Shown: in pieces, positions 8,429-17,531 of the stretch
Layout of the letters: each line of letters begins with the position of its first letter
How positions within the stretch are numbered: the first letter of the stretch is position 1
From: Gemmatimonadaceae bacterium
GTDB taxonomy: Bacteria > Gemmatimonadota > Gemmatimonadetes > Gemmatimonadales > Gemmatimonadaceae
NCBI GenBank assembly: GCA_019752115.1
Contig: JAIEMN010000007.1
Coordinates: 57,064-121,063, forward strand
DNA: 64,000 nucleotides
Direction: 5' to 3'
The notes under the pieces: model-generated
Databases searched by the model: none
What the model saw: only the letters and a program-made list of their open reading frames with translations
Told to the model about the DNA's origin: nothing
Position numbers and translations under genes: made by a program

Positions 8429-11278
8429 TCAGCGCTCGATCTTCACGCCGAGCATGCCCCAGGGCTTGTAGAACTCGTAGCTCGGGTCATCGCCGCCGCC
8501 GCCGCGATTCGGGCGATTGCCGACGTAGGCCCGCAGCGGAGTGTTGGAGAGGTTGATGAATTCGCCGAAGAGCTTCACGCGGTTGCGCAGCTGCAGGCTG
8601 CCCGACGCGTCCACCTGGAACCGCGACTTGGTGCGCGTGTCGCCATCCGGGGTCTGCGGGTTGATCGTGGAGAGGAACTCGCCCGAGTAGTTGCCGCCCA
8701 CGCGGAGCGACACCGGACCCCGGTCGAAGAACACCCCGACGTTGCCGGCGTTACCCGTCTGGCCGGGGAGCGGCGTGGTGACGCCCTGGCGGCCGAGCCC
8801 TTCGATCGTGGCGTCCGACTTCGTGTAGGTGTAGTTCGCGTTCAAGCCGAGGCCGCGCAGGGCATGCGGGAGGAACGTGAGGTTCTGCTGCCAGGCCAGC
8901 TCGAAACCGTAAATCTTGGCCGTCTGGCCGTTCTGCGGCTGAATGATCTGCGTGGCATCGGGGCCCACCGCATCCTGTGCGGTGCGGGCGCGTGACGTCG
9001 CGAAGATGAAGTTGGTGAGCTCCTTCGCAAAGCCGCCGGCGGCCACGAAGCCGACGTTCGTGAAGTAGTGCTCAATCATGACGTCGTAGTTGACCGCCGT
9101 GGTGGCCTTGAGCGCCGGATTGCCGATGCTGGCGGTCTGCTGGCCGGCGGTGATGTTGATGTACGGTGCCATGTCGCGGAACTGCGGCCGTACGAGCGCC
9201 GTGGTGACCGCGGCCTTCACGTTCGTGTAATCCGAGAGGCGCCAGGTCGCGTTGAGGCTCGGGAAGACGTTCGTGTAGCTCGTGGAACCCGTCGTGTCCG
9301 TGATGGGGCGGGTCAGCGCCGTGCCGGCGGCATTGAGCGACACGATCTTGGCGGTGTTCTCGGTACGGGTCGCTTCGACACGCAGGCCGGGAATCAGCTT
9401 CACCGGGCCGGCATCCAGCGTCGCCATCAGGTACCCGGCGTAGACGTCCTCACCCACGGTGTACGTACCGCCGGCGGAGGTGGTCTGCGATGTGAGCGTG
9501 TTCACCGTGAAGGCGTTCGGATTCTCCGCGATGAACGACCGCATGCGGGCGGGATTGAAGGTGCGGCCGAACTGGTAGTCACCGTCGAAGATCGTCCGCC
9601 CCGCCGTCTCGGTGGTCAGCAGGGACATCAGCGTGGCGCTGGTGGCGCCGAGCGTGTTGGTGCCGATCGCGCTGCTGAAGGTCGTGTTGTCGAGGCGGTT
9701 GCTGCGCGTCTTGAGGCGCGCCGAGAGGCCACCCTTGAGCGTGCCCTCCACATTCCCGAAACGGACCGGGATGGAGCCGTTGATCTTGCCGCTCACATCG
9801 TCGTCACGCGTCTTGCGCACTTCACGAATCAGGCTGTTGAACGGGAAGCGCGTCGGGTCGTCGAACGAGCCGGTCACGACATTCGCCCGCGGCCGGTCGG
9901 CGTTCTCGAAGTTGTACGCCAGCGACATGCCACTCTGCCGGAACGCCATCGTGAGGACGTCTGGACGGTCCTCCTGCGCCAGCGAAGTACCGATGGTCCA
10001 ATCGAACGTCTTGCCGCCCTGCGAGAAGTGCTCGCCGCCGAACTGCGCGGTATAGATGTTCTGCACCACCTTGCGCAGGCGGATGTCGCGATCGAACTGG
10101 GAACCGGTCGTCACGCCGGAGTCCGGGGTGATCATGGTCCAGCGGGAGCCCGTGCCGCCACGGAAGCGGAAGCGTGCGCGGGCGCGCACTTCATCGTCGG
10201 CAAACTGATTCCAGGTGCCGCGCAGGAAGAGCTTGCCGTTGTTCTTGAGCAGAAAATCGAGCGTGGCGTTGGCGCCGTTGCGCTGACGATCAACCTGCGG
10301 ATAGTCGCGGTACTCGAAGAGGTTGGGCGCGTCGAGCGAGGTCAGGGAGGGCGCGATACCGCAGTTGCGCGTCTGCGAGCACCAGTCACCCTCGATGTTC
10401 TGCGAGGCGCGATCGTTGCGATAGTACGTGCCGCCGATCATGGCGCCGAACTTCTGGCTGGCGCCGAACCGCTTGCCCGCGTTGAGACCGAGGTTCACCA
10501 GGGCGCCACCACCGAGCTGGTTCTGGCCGCCGGCCGCGGTGACGTTGAAGAGCGGGCGGTTCGCCTGCGCCGTGCGCGTCACGATGTTCACGTTGCCGCC
10601 GATGGCGTCGGCGTCCATGTCCGGCGTGAGCGTCTTGGCGACCTGGATCTGCGCCGCCTGGTCCGACGGAATCACGTCCATCGGTAGCTGCCGGTTGTTC
10701 TGTTCCGGTGTGCTGACGCGCATGCCGTTGAGCGACATGCTGTTGAGGTCCGCGTTCGTGCCGCGGATCTGCACGAAGCGCCCTTCGCCCTGATCGCGCA
10801 CGACCGCGATCCCCGGGACGCGCGCGAGGGCTTCGGCCATGTTCGGATCGGGGAGACGCCCGACCAGTTCATTGTCGATGACGCTCGAGATCGTCGGCGC
10901 GGTCCGCTGCTGATTGAGCGCGGATGCCTGACCAACCACCTGGCCCTTGACCTGAATCGCGGCAAGCGCCGTGGCGACTTCCACCATCTTCGCATCAAGC
11001 ACGGCGGTCCGGCCGCTCGTGACCGTGACCGTCTTGGAGAGCGGCGCGTAGCCGAGATAGCGGAAGGTGATCGTGCGAGTGCCGGCCGGCACGTTCACCA
11101 CGCGATACAGGCCCTTGTCGGTGGCGGCGCGAATGCTCGTGCCATCGACGAGCACCAGCACACCACTGAGCGGGCGGCCGGTCGGATCGGTGATGGTCCC
11201 ACTGACAACGCCTTGCGCCTGCAAGGCAGGAGCAACAATCGCGAGGCCGAGGGCCACGCGCAGGAATATCGATCGCAT
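8429..11278 (-). CDS. TonB-dependent outer-membrane receptor
   Basis: A 949-residue receptor. The start is the ATG at 11278, giving the signal peptide MRSIFLRVALGLAIVAPALQ; an in-frame start 27 bp upstream would lengthen it. A carboxypeptidase-regulatory-like beta domain (~residues 25-105, GTITDPTGRPLSGVLVLVDG) precedes the plug (LVGRLPDPNMAEALARVPGI, VQIRGTNADLNSMSLNGMRV), typical of the TIGR01782 group, and the remainder is a 22-strand barrel. The C-terminus ends VKIER rather than the usual terminal Phe. The adjacent upstream phytase gene (84-bp gap, same strand) suggests uptake of phytate breakdown products or their metal complexes; substrate is otherwise unknown. Confidence 0.93.
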   Translation of the reverse strand: MRSIFLRVALGLAIVAPALQAQGVVSGTITDPTGRPLSGVLVLVDGTSIRAATDKGLYRVVNVPAGTRTITFRYLGYAPLSKTVTVTSGRTAVLDAKMVEVATALAAIQVKGQVVGQASALNQQRTAPTISSVIDNELVGRLPDPNMAEALARVPGIAVVRDQGEGRFVQIRGTNADLNSMSLNGMRVSTPEQNNRQLPMDVIPSDQAAQIQVAKTLTPDMDADAIGGNVNIVTRTAQANRPLFNVTAAGGQNQLGGGALVNLGLNAGKRFGASQKFGAMIGGTYYRNDRASQNIEGDWCSQTRNCGIAPSLTSLDAPNLFEYRDYPQVDRQRNGANATLDFLLKNNGKLFLRGTWNQFADDEVRARARFRFRGGTGSRWTMITPDSGVTTGSQFDRDIRLRKVVQNIYTAQFGGEHFSQGGKTFDWTIGTSLAQEDRPDVLTMAFRQSGMSLAYNFENADRPRANVVTGSFDDPTRFPFNSLIREVRKTRDDDVSGKINGSIPVRFGNVEGTLKGGLSARLKTRSNRLDNTTFSSAIGTNTLGATSATLMSLLTTETAGRTIFDGDYQFGRTFNPARMRSFIAENPNAFTVNTLTSQTTSAGGTYTVGEDVYAGYLMATLDAGPVKLIPGLRVEATRTENTAKIVSLNAAGTALTRPITDTTGSTSYTNVFPSLNATWRLSDYTNVKAAVTTALVRPQFRDMAPYINITAGQQTASIGNPALKATTAVNYDVMIEHYFTNVGFVAAGGFAKELTNFIFATSRARTAQDAVGPDATQIIQPQNGQTAKIYGFELAWQQNLTFLPHALRGLGLNANYTYTKSDATIEGLGRQGVTTPLPGQTGNAGNVGVFFDRGPVSLRVGGNYSGEFLSTINPQTPDGDTRTKSRFQVDASGSLQLRNRVKLFGEFINLSNTPLRAYVGNRPNRGGGGDDPSYEFYKPWGMLGVKIER

Positions 11279-11362
11279 GAATTGAGGGGCGGGAGGAGAC
11301 GCCACAGCGCGAGGCGCTGCGAAGCCCCGAAGAATCGGTGCGACCGGTTACGGTCCCAAGGG

Positions 11363-12523
11363 CTATTTGGTAACGGCCGTGTCTCGACGCGCGAGTCGGT
11401 TCTGTACGTCCCGCCAATCAAAAAAGTGGAACGTGCGATCGGTGGACATCATCACGAGCATGCCCGCCGGAAAACGTGGACCCAGGTTCCGGGAGGTGAC
11501 GTCCAGACCGTCGGTCTCAATGGCGTCCACCGGGATCACGGCCAGCAGACGATGCTCGAATGGTGCGCTTGCGGTGCCCTCACGCGCGAAGACCCGGAGC
11601 CGGTGCCCCTGCTGGTCGGAGACGAGGAGGTATCCGGTGGAGTCGGTCGCCTCGTAGATGCCGATGCCTTCGTGATCCGACACGAACCCGGAGGTCCCGA
11701 AGAGCGCGAGTTCGGTGTTGGCGTTCGGCGCGTCGGGATCGACGTGGTACTGACGAATCCCGACCGTTTCATCGCTGTAGTAGACGTATCCCAATCGGCG
11801 ATCGACCGCGATTGCTTCGATCTCCTTTTTGCCGCTGTAGCGGCCAAAGGCGCGCACCTTCCCCCCCCGGACCGTGCCGTCGCCCGCATCCTCGAGCCGG
11901 TACTGCCAGAGGTAGCCCTCGGCGGGGCCGCTCTTGCCGCCCACGATGGCGAAGACCATCCCGTCGGATGGACGGCGCCAGAGCGCGACCCCCATCGGGG
12001 CGCGGGAGGCATCACCATCGAAGACGCGAATGCCGCCGTTGTCGATGGGCGTCATATCGGGCAGGCGGAAGACGCGGAGCGCCTGCGCCCCGCGTTCGGT
12101 GGTCACAGCGATATCGATCGTCTTCCCGCCCACCAGCAGCCCGGACACGATATCCACGTTGTTCGTGCGCTTCATCGGGGATCGCACGCGGCTGCTGTCG
12201 ATCGTGCCGTCGAGCCGGAAGACATAGAGGCCACCGGTCGTGTCACCCTTGTCGGTGCCAACGACCAGGGACCGGGTGAGATCGGTGGTGTCGAGCCAGA
12301 TCGCCGGATCATCCGAGTCCGTCCGGACGGGCTGGGTCACGACCACCGCTCGCAGCGTATCCGTCGATGGGAGCACCCCGAGGGCACTGTCGGCACGGCG
12401 CGCGTCGGAGGTGGTGCAGGCGGTGACCAGGGCGCCCAGCACCGCGGGGCGGACGACGCCACGGCGGCGTACCGATGGCAGGATGGCGCGGACGGACCGC
12501 CGCGTGTTCAGGGGCGCGTTCAT
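11363..12523 (-). CDS. Beta-propeller (alkaline) phytase, lipoprotein-like
   Basis: A 386-residue BPP-type 3-phytase, a calcium-dependent enzyme that releases phosphate from inositol hexakisphosphate outside the cytoplasm. Family motifs are ordered as expected: DSDDPAIWLD, GTDKGDTTGGLYVFRLDG, RTNNVDI, KKEIEAIAVDRRLGYVYYSD, DHEGIGIYE, GYLLVSDQ and FEHRL. The N-terminus is basic followed by a hydrophobic stretch ending LGALVTAC, which fits a lipobox. It lies just upstream of the TonB receptor on the same strand, a pairing known for BPP phytases in other Gram-negatives. Divergent from the SDR gene, with its promoter presumably within 12524-12740. Confidence 0.88.
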   Translation of the reverse strand: MNAPLNTRRSVRAILPSVRRRGVVRPAVLGALVTACTTSDARRADSALGVLPSTDTLRAVVVTQPVRTDSDDPAIWLDTTDLTRSLVVGTDKGDTTGGLYVFRLDGTIDSSRVRSPMKRTNNVDIVSGLLVGGKTIDIAVTTERGAQALRVFRLPDMTPIDNGGIRVFDGDASRAPMGVALWRRPSDGMVFAIVGGKSGPAEGYLWQYRLEDAGDGTVRGGKVRAFGRYSGKKEIEAIAVDRRLGYVYYSDETVGIRQYHVDPDAPNANTELALFGTSGFVSDHEGIGIYEATDSTGYLLVSDQQGHRLRVFAREGTASAPFEHRLLAVIPVDAIETDGLDVTSRNLGPRFPAGMLVMMSTDRTFHFFDWRDVQNRLARRDTAVTK

Positions 12524-12740
12524 GATGCAGACCTCAGGGGGAAACGGGACGCTGCAAACTCATCGGTCCACCGGCTTCGCGCGACTGGCGGGGGGCCGCC
12601 GGCTTCGTCACGGCTCGGTATCGGGGCTGCAGGCGATGGCGGCCACCGCGCTGTGTGGCGACCGGTTCGGGGCCTAGTTTTCCATGCACACAGCCTGGGC
12701 CTGCCGTGGGCCGCCGGGCGGCTTCTCTTCGGCACACTCG

Positions 12741-13451
12741 ATGACCACTTCCCGTCCTGTTGCGCTCGTCACCGGTGCCTCGCGTGGCATCGGCCGCGCG
12801 ATCGCGCTCACGCTCGCGCCCTCGCACAACCTGATCCTGGTCGCCCGCGACGCCGAGCGGCTCCAGACCCTCGCCGGCGAGTGCGAGGCGCTGGGGGCGT
12901 CGGTGCAGGTCATGCGGGTCGATGTCCGCGATGGCCTTGCCGCGGCCGCCGCGCTCACCGGGCTGCACGTGGACGTGCTGGTGAACAATGCCGGCGTCGC
13001 CGTGATGAAGCCGTTCCTCGAGATGACCGCCGAGGAGTGGCACCGGCAGGTGGATGTGAACGTGAACGCGCTCTATCACGTGACGCGCGCCGTGCTGCCC
13101 GGCATGGTGCAGCGCGGTCGTGGTCATGTGTGCATCATCGGCAGCACGGCCGGTCGCAACACGTTCGTGGGCGGCACCTGCTACACGGGGACCAAGCACT
13201 TCGTGATGGGCTTCGCCGAGTCGCTGATGCTGGAAGTGCGCGATGCGGGCGTGGCAGTGAGTGTGATCACGCCGGGGTCGGTGGCGACCGAGCTGTTCCC
13301 CGAGGGCACGAATACGACCTGGATGCTGGATCCGCAGAACGTGGCGGATGCCGTGGCCTTCGCGGTCACCGCGCCACCGCACATGCTGGTGCATCGCCTC
13401 GAAGTGCGGCCCCTGTCTCCCAAGCGTCCGCGGGCGTCGTTTGGCACCTGA
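12741..13451 (+). CDS. Short-chain dehydrogenase/reductase (SDR)
   Basis: A 236-residue classical SDR. The ATG at 12741 places TGASRGIG (NAD(P) glycine motif) at about residues 10-17; NNAG follows near residue 80, and the catalytic Ser-Tyr-Lys set is in GSTAGRNTFVGG and YTGTK (Tyr about 153, Lys 157). A longer frame from 12684 lacks homology-like content and would add 19 residues. Substrate cannot be read from the sequence. The GAF-protein gene starts 19 bp downstream. Confidence 0.9.
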   Translation: MTTSRPVALVTGASRGIGRAIALTLAPSHNLILVARDAERLQTLAGECEALGASVQVMRVDVRDGLAAAAALTGLHVDVLVNNAGVAVMKPFLEMTAEEWHRQVDVNVNALYHVTRAVLPGMVQRGRGHVCIIGSTAGRNTFVGGTCYTGTKHFVMGFAESLMLEVRDAGVAVSVITPGSVATELFPEGTNTTWMLDPQNVADAVAFAVTAPPHMLVHRLEVRPLSPKRPRASFGT

Positions 13452-13470
13452 GTCCAGCGACCCGCCATCG

Positions 13471-14748
13471 GTGTCGGCGCTCGCGACCTCCGAGTCACGC
13501 GAGCTCCTCGCCGTTCGCGAGATCGCGCACGCGTATCTCGTTGCCGAGCGCCCGGGCGATGTGCAGCAGTTCGCGCTCGATCGCGTCACGCCGCTGCTCG
13601 GCGCGAGCTTTTCGCTGGTGATGGAGCTTGGCGCCGACGGGCAGCTGCTGCGCCCCGTCGCGCAGCACGAGTGGCCGTCGAAGCACCGGCATTGGATCGG
13701 AGCGTTGCGGGTGCGCATCGGTGACGGGCCGAGCGGCCTGGCCGTGGCGGAACGGCGGCTGGTGGAGGTGCCGGATCTCTTCGCGGATGCCTCTCTGGAT
13801 GCGTGGCACGAGGTCGCCCACGAGCTGTCGTTTCGCTCCATTCTGGCGGCGCCACTCGAGACGGCGGACGGGCCGATCGGTGCCGTGGCGTTCTACTTCG
13901 CCGATGCGACCAGTCTGACGGATGAACAGCGCACGCTCGTGCGTGTGGTGGCCGATCAGTTGGCGGCGGCGACCGACAAGGCGCATCGCACGGATGCGTT
14001 GCGTCGCGCGAATGCGGCGCTGGCCGAGGCGAATCACGAACTCGCGGTCCAGGCCCGCGCACGGGCCAAGGCGGAGCAGCAGCGCGATGCGGTGGAGACG
14101 CGCGTGGTGGACGCGCTGCTGGCACTCACCGCGCCGGGGGAGGCGCTCGAGGCGACCGCCGCGCTGGGCCGGCTCGAGGCCGCGCACGCGCTGGCGCAGG
14201 CGTCGCATGAGTTCACGCTGGTCACGCGCGCGGGGTTCACGCCCGGCGATGATGACGTGGACCCCCGGGAGCCGCTGCGTGAGGCGGTGGGTCGCTGGCG
14301 GCAGCGGATGCCGGCGGCGGTGATTCAGGTCGAGGAGCCCACGGTGCTGCTCCCGACCATCCGGGCCAGTCAGGCGTGGCTCACCCGGGCTATGGATCTG
14401 GCCCTTGGCCTCGCCCTGCGCACGGCCGACGCTGCCACGCTGGTGCGGGCGGGCGTCGAGCTTGGCCGCGGCTTTCTGGCGTTGCAGGTACGCTGGGACG
14501 CCCGTGCCGAGGTGCCGCCGGCCGACGCGGCGCACCCGCCCGTGCACGCCGATATACTTGAACGGGTTGGGCGCGGGGATTACCTCGACGGATCGGTGGC
14601 CGGGCGTTTGGTCACGGCCGTGGACCTGCCGCTCCTGCGGGCGTTGGTCGCCCGCTTGGGGGGCGACGTGCGGCTCGAAATGCCGCCGGCGGGTGACGAT
14701 CACGCGCATGCCATCGTGTTGCTGTTCCCTGTGGCGGTGCGCGGCTAG
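13471..14748 (+). CDS. GAF-domain protein with coiled coil and degenerate kinase-like tail
   Basis: About 425 residues from the GTG at 13471 (start uncertain; no ATG nearby). The N-terminal ~160 residues form a GAF-type sensor (IGDGPSGLAVAERRLVEVPD, FRSILAAPLETADGPIGAV). A heptad-rich coiled coil follows (ANAALAEANHELAVQARARA). The last ~130 residues align in layout with a histidine-kinase ATPase: an N-box-like helix (LTRAMDLALGLALRTADA), then a terminal segment LVARLGGDVRLEMPPAGDDH resembling the final strand of HATPase_c, but no conserved Asn, DxGxG or GLGL box is present, and no phospho-acceptor His motif. It is probably a non-catalytic sensor or scaffold. This is inference from pattern only. 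Confidence 0.65.
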   Translation: MSALATSESRELLAVREIAHAYLVAERPGDVQQFALDRVTPLLGASFSLVMELGADGQLLRPVAQHEWPSKHRHWIGALRVRIGDGPSGLAVAERRLVEVPDLFADASLDAWHEVAHELSFRSILAAPLETADGPIGAVAFYFADATSLTDEQRTLVRVVADQLAAATDKAHRTDALRRANAALAEANHELAVQARARAKAEQQRDAVETRVVDALLALTAPGEALEATAALGRLEAAHALAQASHEFTLVTRAGFTPGDDDVDPREPLREAVGRWRQRMPAAVIQVEEPTVLLPTIRASQAWLTRAMDLALGLALRTADAATLVRAGVELGRGFLALQVRWDARAEVPPADAAHPPVHADILERVGRGDYLDGSVAGRLVTAVDLPLLRALVARLGGDVRLEMPPAGDDHAHAIVLLFPVAVRG

Positions 14749-14813
14749 CGCTTCGCGCGGGTTCGGGACGGCGTCGTCGTACGGTCGATTTACGGATTTT
14801 TCTTCGGGTGCTC

Positions 14814-15155
14814 ATGCATCAGCAGTCGTCACGTCAGTTGCAGTCGCGCCGGACGTCGGCGCCGGTCGCCGAGGTGCTCGCGCAGGCGGTGCGCTTCTTT
14901 TCGCGCGGCAGCGGCATCTACTCGGCGTTCGTCGAAAAGCAGGGGCCGACCTACGTGTCCCTGCGCGGGCAGGGGGGTGAGGAACTCGTGATCGGCGCGC
15001 GCGAGACGCCCGACGGAACCGAGGTGAGCGGGTCGAGCTATCTGTTCGATCAGCAGATCGCGCGCTTCCTCGACTCGCTGCCGCCGGCGCCTCCGCCAGC
15101 GCCGGTACCGACGGCGATCGCCGAGACATCCGAGCCCACGCCGGCGGCGTCATGA
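14814..15155 (+). CDS. Small hypothetical protein
   Basis: 113 residues from the ATG at 14814 (a GTG at 14808 is two codons upstream). Not recognised. The N-terminus is basic and Gln-rich, the middle (AQAVRFFSRGSGIYSAFVEK, GGEELVIGARETPDG) looks like a small alpha/beta fold with several predicted strands, and the C-terminus is Pro/Ala-rich and probably disordered. The stop overlaps the start of the next gene as ATGA (15152-15155), so the two products are likely co-translated and may interact. Confidence 0.6.
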   Translation: MHQQSSRQLQSRRTSAPVAEVLAQAVRFFSRGSGIYSAFVEKQGPTYVSLRGQGGEELVIGARETPDGTEVSGSSYLFDQQIARFLDSLPPAPPPAPVPTAIAETSEPTPAAS

Positions 15156-15481
15156 GCACGCCCATGCTCTTTGCCAATGCGCTGCGGGCACAGCCCGGCG
15201 CCATCGTGCTGGATGACGGGGCCGATGCCGTCACGATTCGTGTGCAGGCGGCCGAAGCGTGGGATGCGGTGCGCGTGACGTGCCGATTGACGGCGACCGT
15301 CGCTGAGGTGAAGCGCGCGGCGATGGCCGTGCTGCTACCGGATGTCGTGGCGACGGATGACTACTGCGTGAAGTTCCGCGGCGCGCTGATCGACAACGAG
15401 TCGATCTCGCTGGCGCAGGCGGGTGCGAAGGCGGCCTCGACGCTGTTCGTGACGGCGCGGCGTCGCCGTCCGATTCTGTAA
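15152..15481 (+). CDS. Ubiquitin-like (beta-grasp) small protein
   Basis: 109 residues. From about residue 30 the sequence follows a ubiquitin pattern: a strand pair (AVRVTCRLTA), the helix TVAEVKRAAMAVLLPD, a strand with FRGALIDNE matching the ubiquitin 'F.G..L.D' turn, SLAQAGAKAASTLFV matching 'TLSDYNIQKESTLHLV', and then a basic tail ARRRRPIL instead of a Gly-Gly terminus. The match is by eye; no E1, E2 or deubiquitinase gene is near. It is translationally coupled (ATGA) to the preceding small protein. It could be a stand-alone EsaB/YukD-like or scaffold Ub-fold protein. Confidence 0.6.
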   Translation: MSTPMLFANALRAQPGAIVLDDGADAVTIRVQAAEAWDAVRVTCRLTATVAEVKRAAMAVLLPDVVATDDYCVKFRGALIDNESISLAQAGAKAASTLFVTARRRRPIL

Positions 15482-15496
15482 GGCGGAGTCCCGCGC

Positions 15497-16429
15497 ATGA
15501 CCGCCGGCGTGGCGTTCATCTCGCACCCCGACAGCGGGCGCCACGATACCGGGTGGGAGCACCCCGAGCATGTGGGGCGCATCGTGGCAATTCCGCGGGC
15601 GCTCAAACATCGGCCGGAGCTCTTTCATGCGCTGCAGCATGTCGAGGGGCGCCATGCCACCGAGAGCGAACTCGCGCTGGCGCACGACCCGGCGTACATC
15701 GCACGTGTGCGCGAGCTGGTGGCGGCGGGCGGTGGGCGGCTCGACCCCGACACGGTGGTGAGCGAGGGGTCCTGGGACGCCGTGACGGCCGGCGCCGGCT
15801 GCGTGCTGGACGGCGTGGACATGGTCTTCGATGGCCGGGCACCACGGGCCTTCGCGGCGGTGCGGCCACCCGGACATCATGCGCTGCGCGATCGGGCGAT
15901 GGGCTTTTGCCTGTTCGGCAACGTGGCCATTGCGGCACACTACGCGCTGGCGACGGGCAAGGCTGATCGCGTGCTGATCGTTGACTGGGATGTGCATCAC
16001 GGCAACGGCACGCAGGCGCTGGTGGAGCACGAGCCGCGCATTCACTTCGTGTCGATGCACCAATGGCCGTGGTACCCCGGTACCGGGGCTGCCGACGATC
16101 GCGGGCCACTGGGGACCGTCTGGAACGTGCCGATGCCCCCGTCGTTGCCGCCGGCGCACTACGTGGACGCGCTGCTGCAGGCCGTGGATGCGGCCGCCGA
16201 GGGGTTCACGCCGGACCTCGTGCTGATCAGTGCCGGGTTTGACTGCCTCGCCGGGGACCCGCTGGGCGCGTTCACGCTGACGCTCGACGACGTGCGCACG
16301 CTGACCCGGGCGCTGGTGGAGCGCGCTGAGCGCTGGTGCCACGGGCGTGTGGTCAGTGCCCTCGAGGGTGGCTACGCCCCCGACGCGGTGGCGCAGGCCG
16401 TGCTCGAGCACGTCGCCGCCCTCGCCTAG
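15497..16429 (+). CDS. Histone deacetylase-family hydrolase
   Basis: 310 residues, the usual size for bacterial class II-type HDAC-like enzymes (acetoin-utilisation protein / acetylpolyamine amidohydrolase superfamily). All active-site elements are present: RPPGHHA (tandem His charge relay), GFCLFGNVA, the zinc ligands in VDWDVHHGNGT, the later Asp in SAGFDCLAGDP, and EGGY. It therefore should be an active zinc deacylase on acetyl-lysine, acetylpolyamine or a similar amide; the substrate cannot be told from sequence. ATG start 15 bp after the Ub-like gene, so co-transcription is likely. Confidence 0.93.
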   Translation: MTAGVAFISHPDSGRHDTGWEHPEHVGRIVAIPRALKHRPELFHALQHVEGRHATESELALAHDPAYIARVRELVAAGGGRLDPDTVVSEGSWDAVTAGAGCVLDGVDMVFDGRAPRAFAAVRPPGHHALRDRAMGFCLFGNVAIAAHYALATGKADRVLIVDWDVHHGNGTQALVEHEPRIHFVSMHQWPWYPGTGAADDRGPLGTVWNVPMPPSLPPAHYVDALLQAVDAAAEGFTPDLVLISAGFDCLAGDPLGAFTLTLDDVRTLTRALVERAERWCHGRVVSALEGGYAPDAVAQAVLEHVAALA

Positions 16430-16469
16430 GCTGGCCGGATCACGGCCCCGCGGGCCAGATTCGAGGACC

Positions 16470-17489
16470 ATGCCCCGCATCGTGCCCAGTTCCGTCGAAG
16501 GACGCCCCGATCCGCTGCCGCGGACCATCTACCGGTCGCCGACGGGCACGGATGTGGTGGACTGCCATCCGCGAGAAGTCGCGCAGCTGCTGGCCGAGGG
16601 CGGACCGCTGTGGGTGGACATCGACTCCACGGTGCGGTCGCAGCACGCGCTGCTGGAGAAGGTCTTCAAGTTTCATCCGCTCGCGATCGAGGACACGCTC
16701 AATCCGGCGTCGCGCGTCAAGATCGAGGAGTACGAAGGGTATCTGTTCATCATCCTGCGCGGCATCGCCTTTGCGACGGATACCGACGACCCGTACGATC
16801 TCGAAACGCAGGACCTGTACTGCTTCCTCGGGTCGCAGTATCTGGTCACGGTCCACGCCGGCGTCATGCCGAGCGTCGAGCGCGTGGCGTCCACGATGCG
16901 CCAAAGCCCGGAGCTGCTGAGCCGCGGTGTGGAGCGTGCGCTGCACGCCATTCTGGACGACACCATCGACTCGTTCTTCCCGATTCTCGAGCAGATCGAC
17001 CAGTTCATCGATGGGCTCGAACATCGGGTCTTCGTGGACTTCGACGATCGGGCCCTGCGCGACCTGTTTCAGGTCAAGCGGCTGGTGCTCTCGCTGCGGC
17101 GTTACCTCCAGCCGTCGCGCGAGGTCATGAATGTGCTCACCAATCGGCCGAGCAGCCTGCTGACGCCCGATGTGCAACTGTACTTCCGGGACATCTACGA
17201 CCACGTCCTGCGGATCAACGACTCGCTCGACACGTATCGCGACCTCCTGAGCAGCACGATGGATTCGTACCTCACGCAGGTCTCGAACCGGCTGGGGCAG
17301 ACGACCAAGGCGCTGTCGGTGCTGGCGACGATGTCGATCCCCTTCGTGGTAGTGAGCGGGATGTGGGGGATGAACTTCACCAAGATGCCGCTCTCCAACT
17401 GGCCGCACGGCTTCTGGTTCATGCTGCTGCTGCAGCTGGCGTTGGGCGGGCTGCTACTTTTCTATCTGCGGTGGCGGCGGTGGCTCTGA
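16470..17489 (+). CDS. corA: CorA-family magnesium/cobalt transporter
   Basis: 339 residues. The ATG at 16470 gives a normal cytoplasmic N-terminal domain of about 275 residues rich in long helices (for example ILDDTIDSFFPILEQIDQF), followed by two transmembrane helices at the C-terminus. The first ends with the hallmark GMN motif in VSGMWGMNFTK, and the second is FWFMLLLQLALGGLLLFYL. Forms a pentameric channel for Mg2+ in the inner membrane. It is followed 42 bp later by the kinase gene, which suggests an operon. Confidence 0.95.
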   Translation: MPRIVPSSVEGRPDPLPRTIYRSPTGTDVVDCHPREVAQLLAEGGPLWVDIDSTVRSQHALLEKVFKFHPLAIEDTLNPASRVKIEEYEGYLFIILRGIAFATDTDDPYDLETQDLYCFLGSQYLVTVHAGVMPSVERVASTMRQSPELLSRGVERALHAILDDTIDSFFPILEQIDQFIDGLEHRVFVDFDDRALRDLFQVKRLVLSLRRYLQPSREVMNVLTNRPSSLLTPDVQLYFRDIYDHVLRINDSLDTYRDLLSSTMDSYLTQVSNRLGQTTKALSVLATMSIPFVVVSGMWGMNFTKMPLSNWPHGFWFMLLLQLALGGLLLFYLRWRRWL

Positions 17490-17531
17490 GCCCCGGCCGC
17501 GGCGTGACCTTCCCCTCTTTGCGATTGCGCG

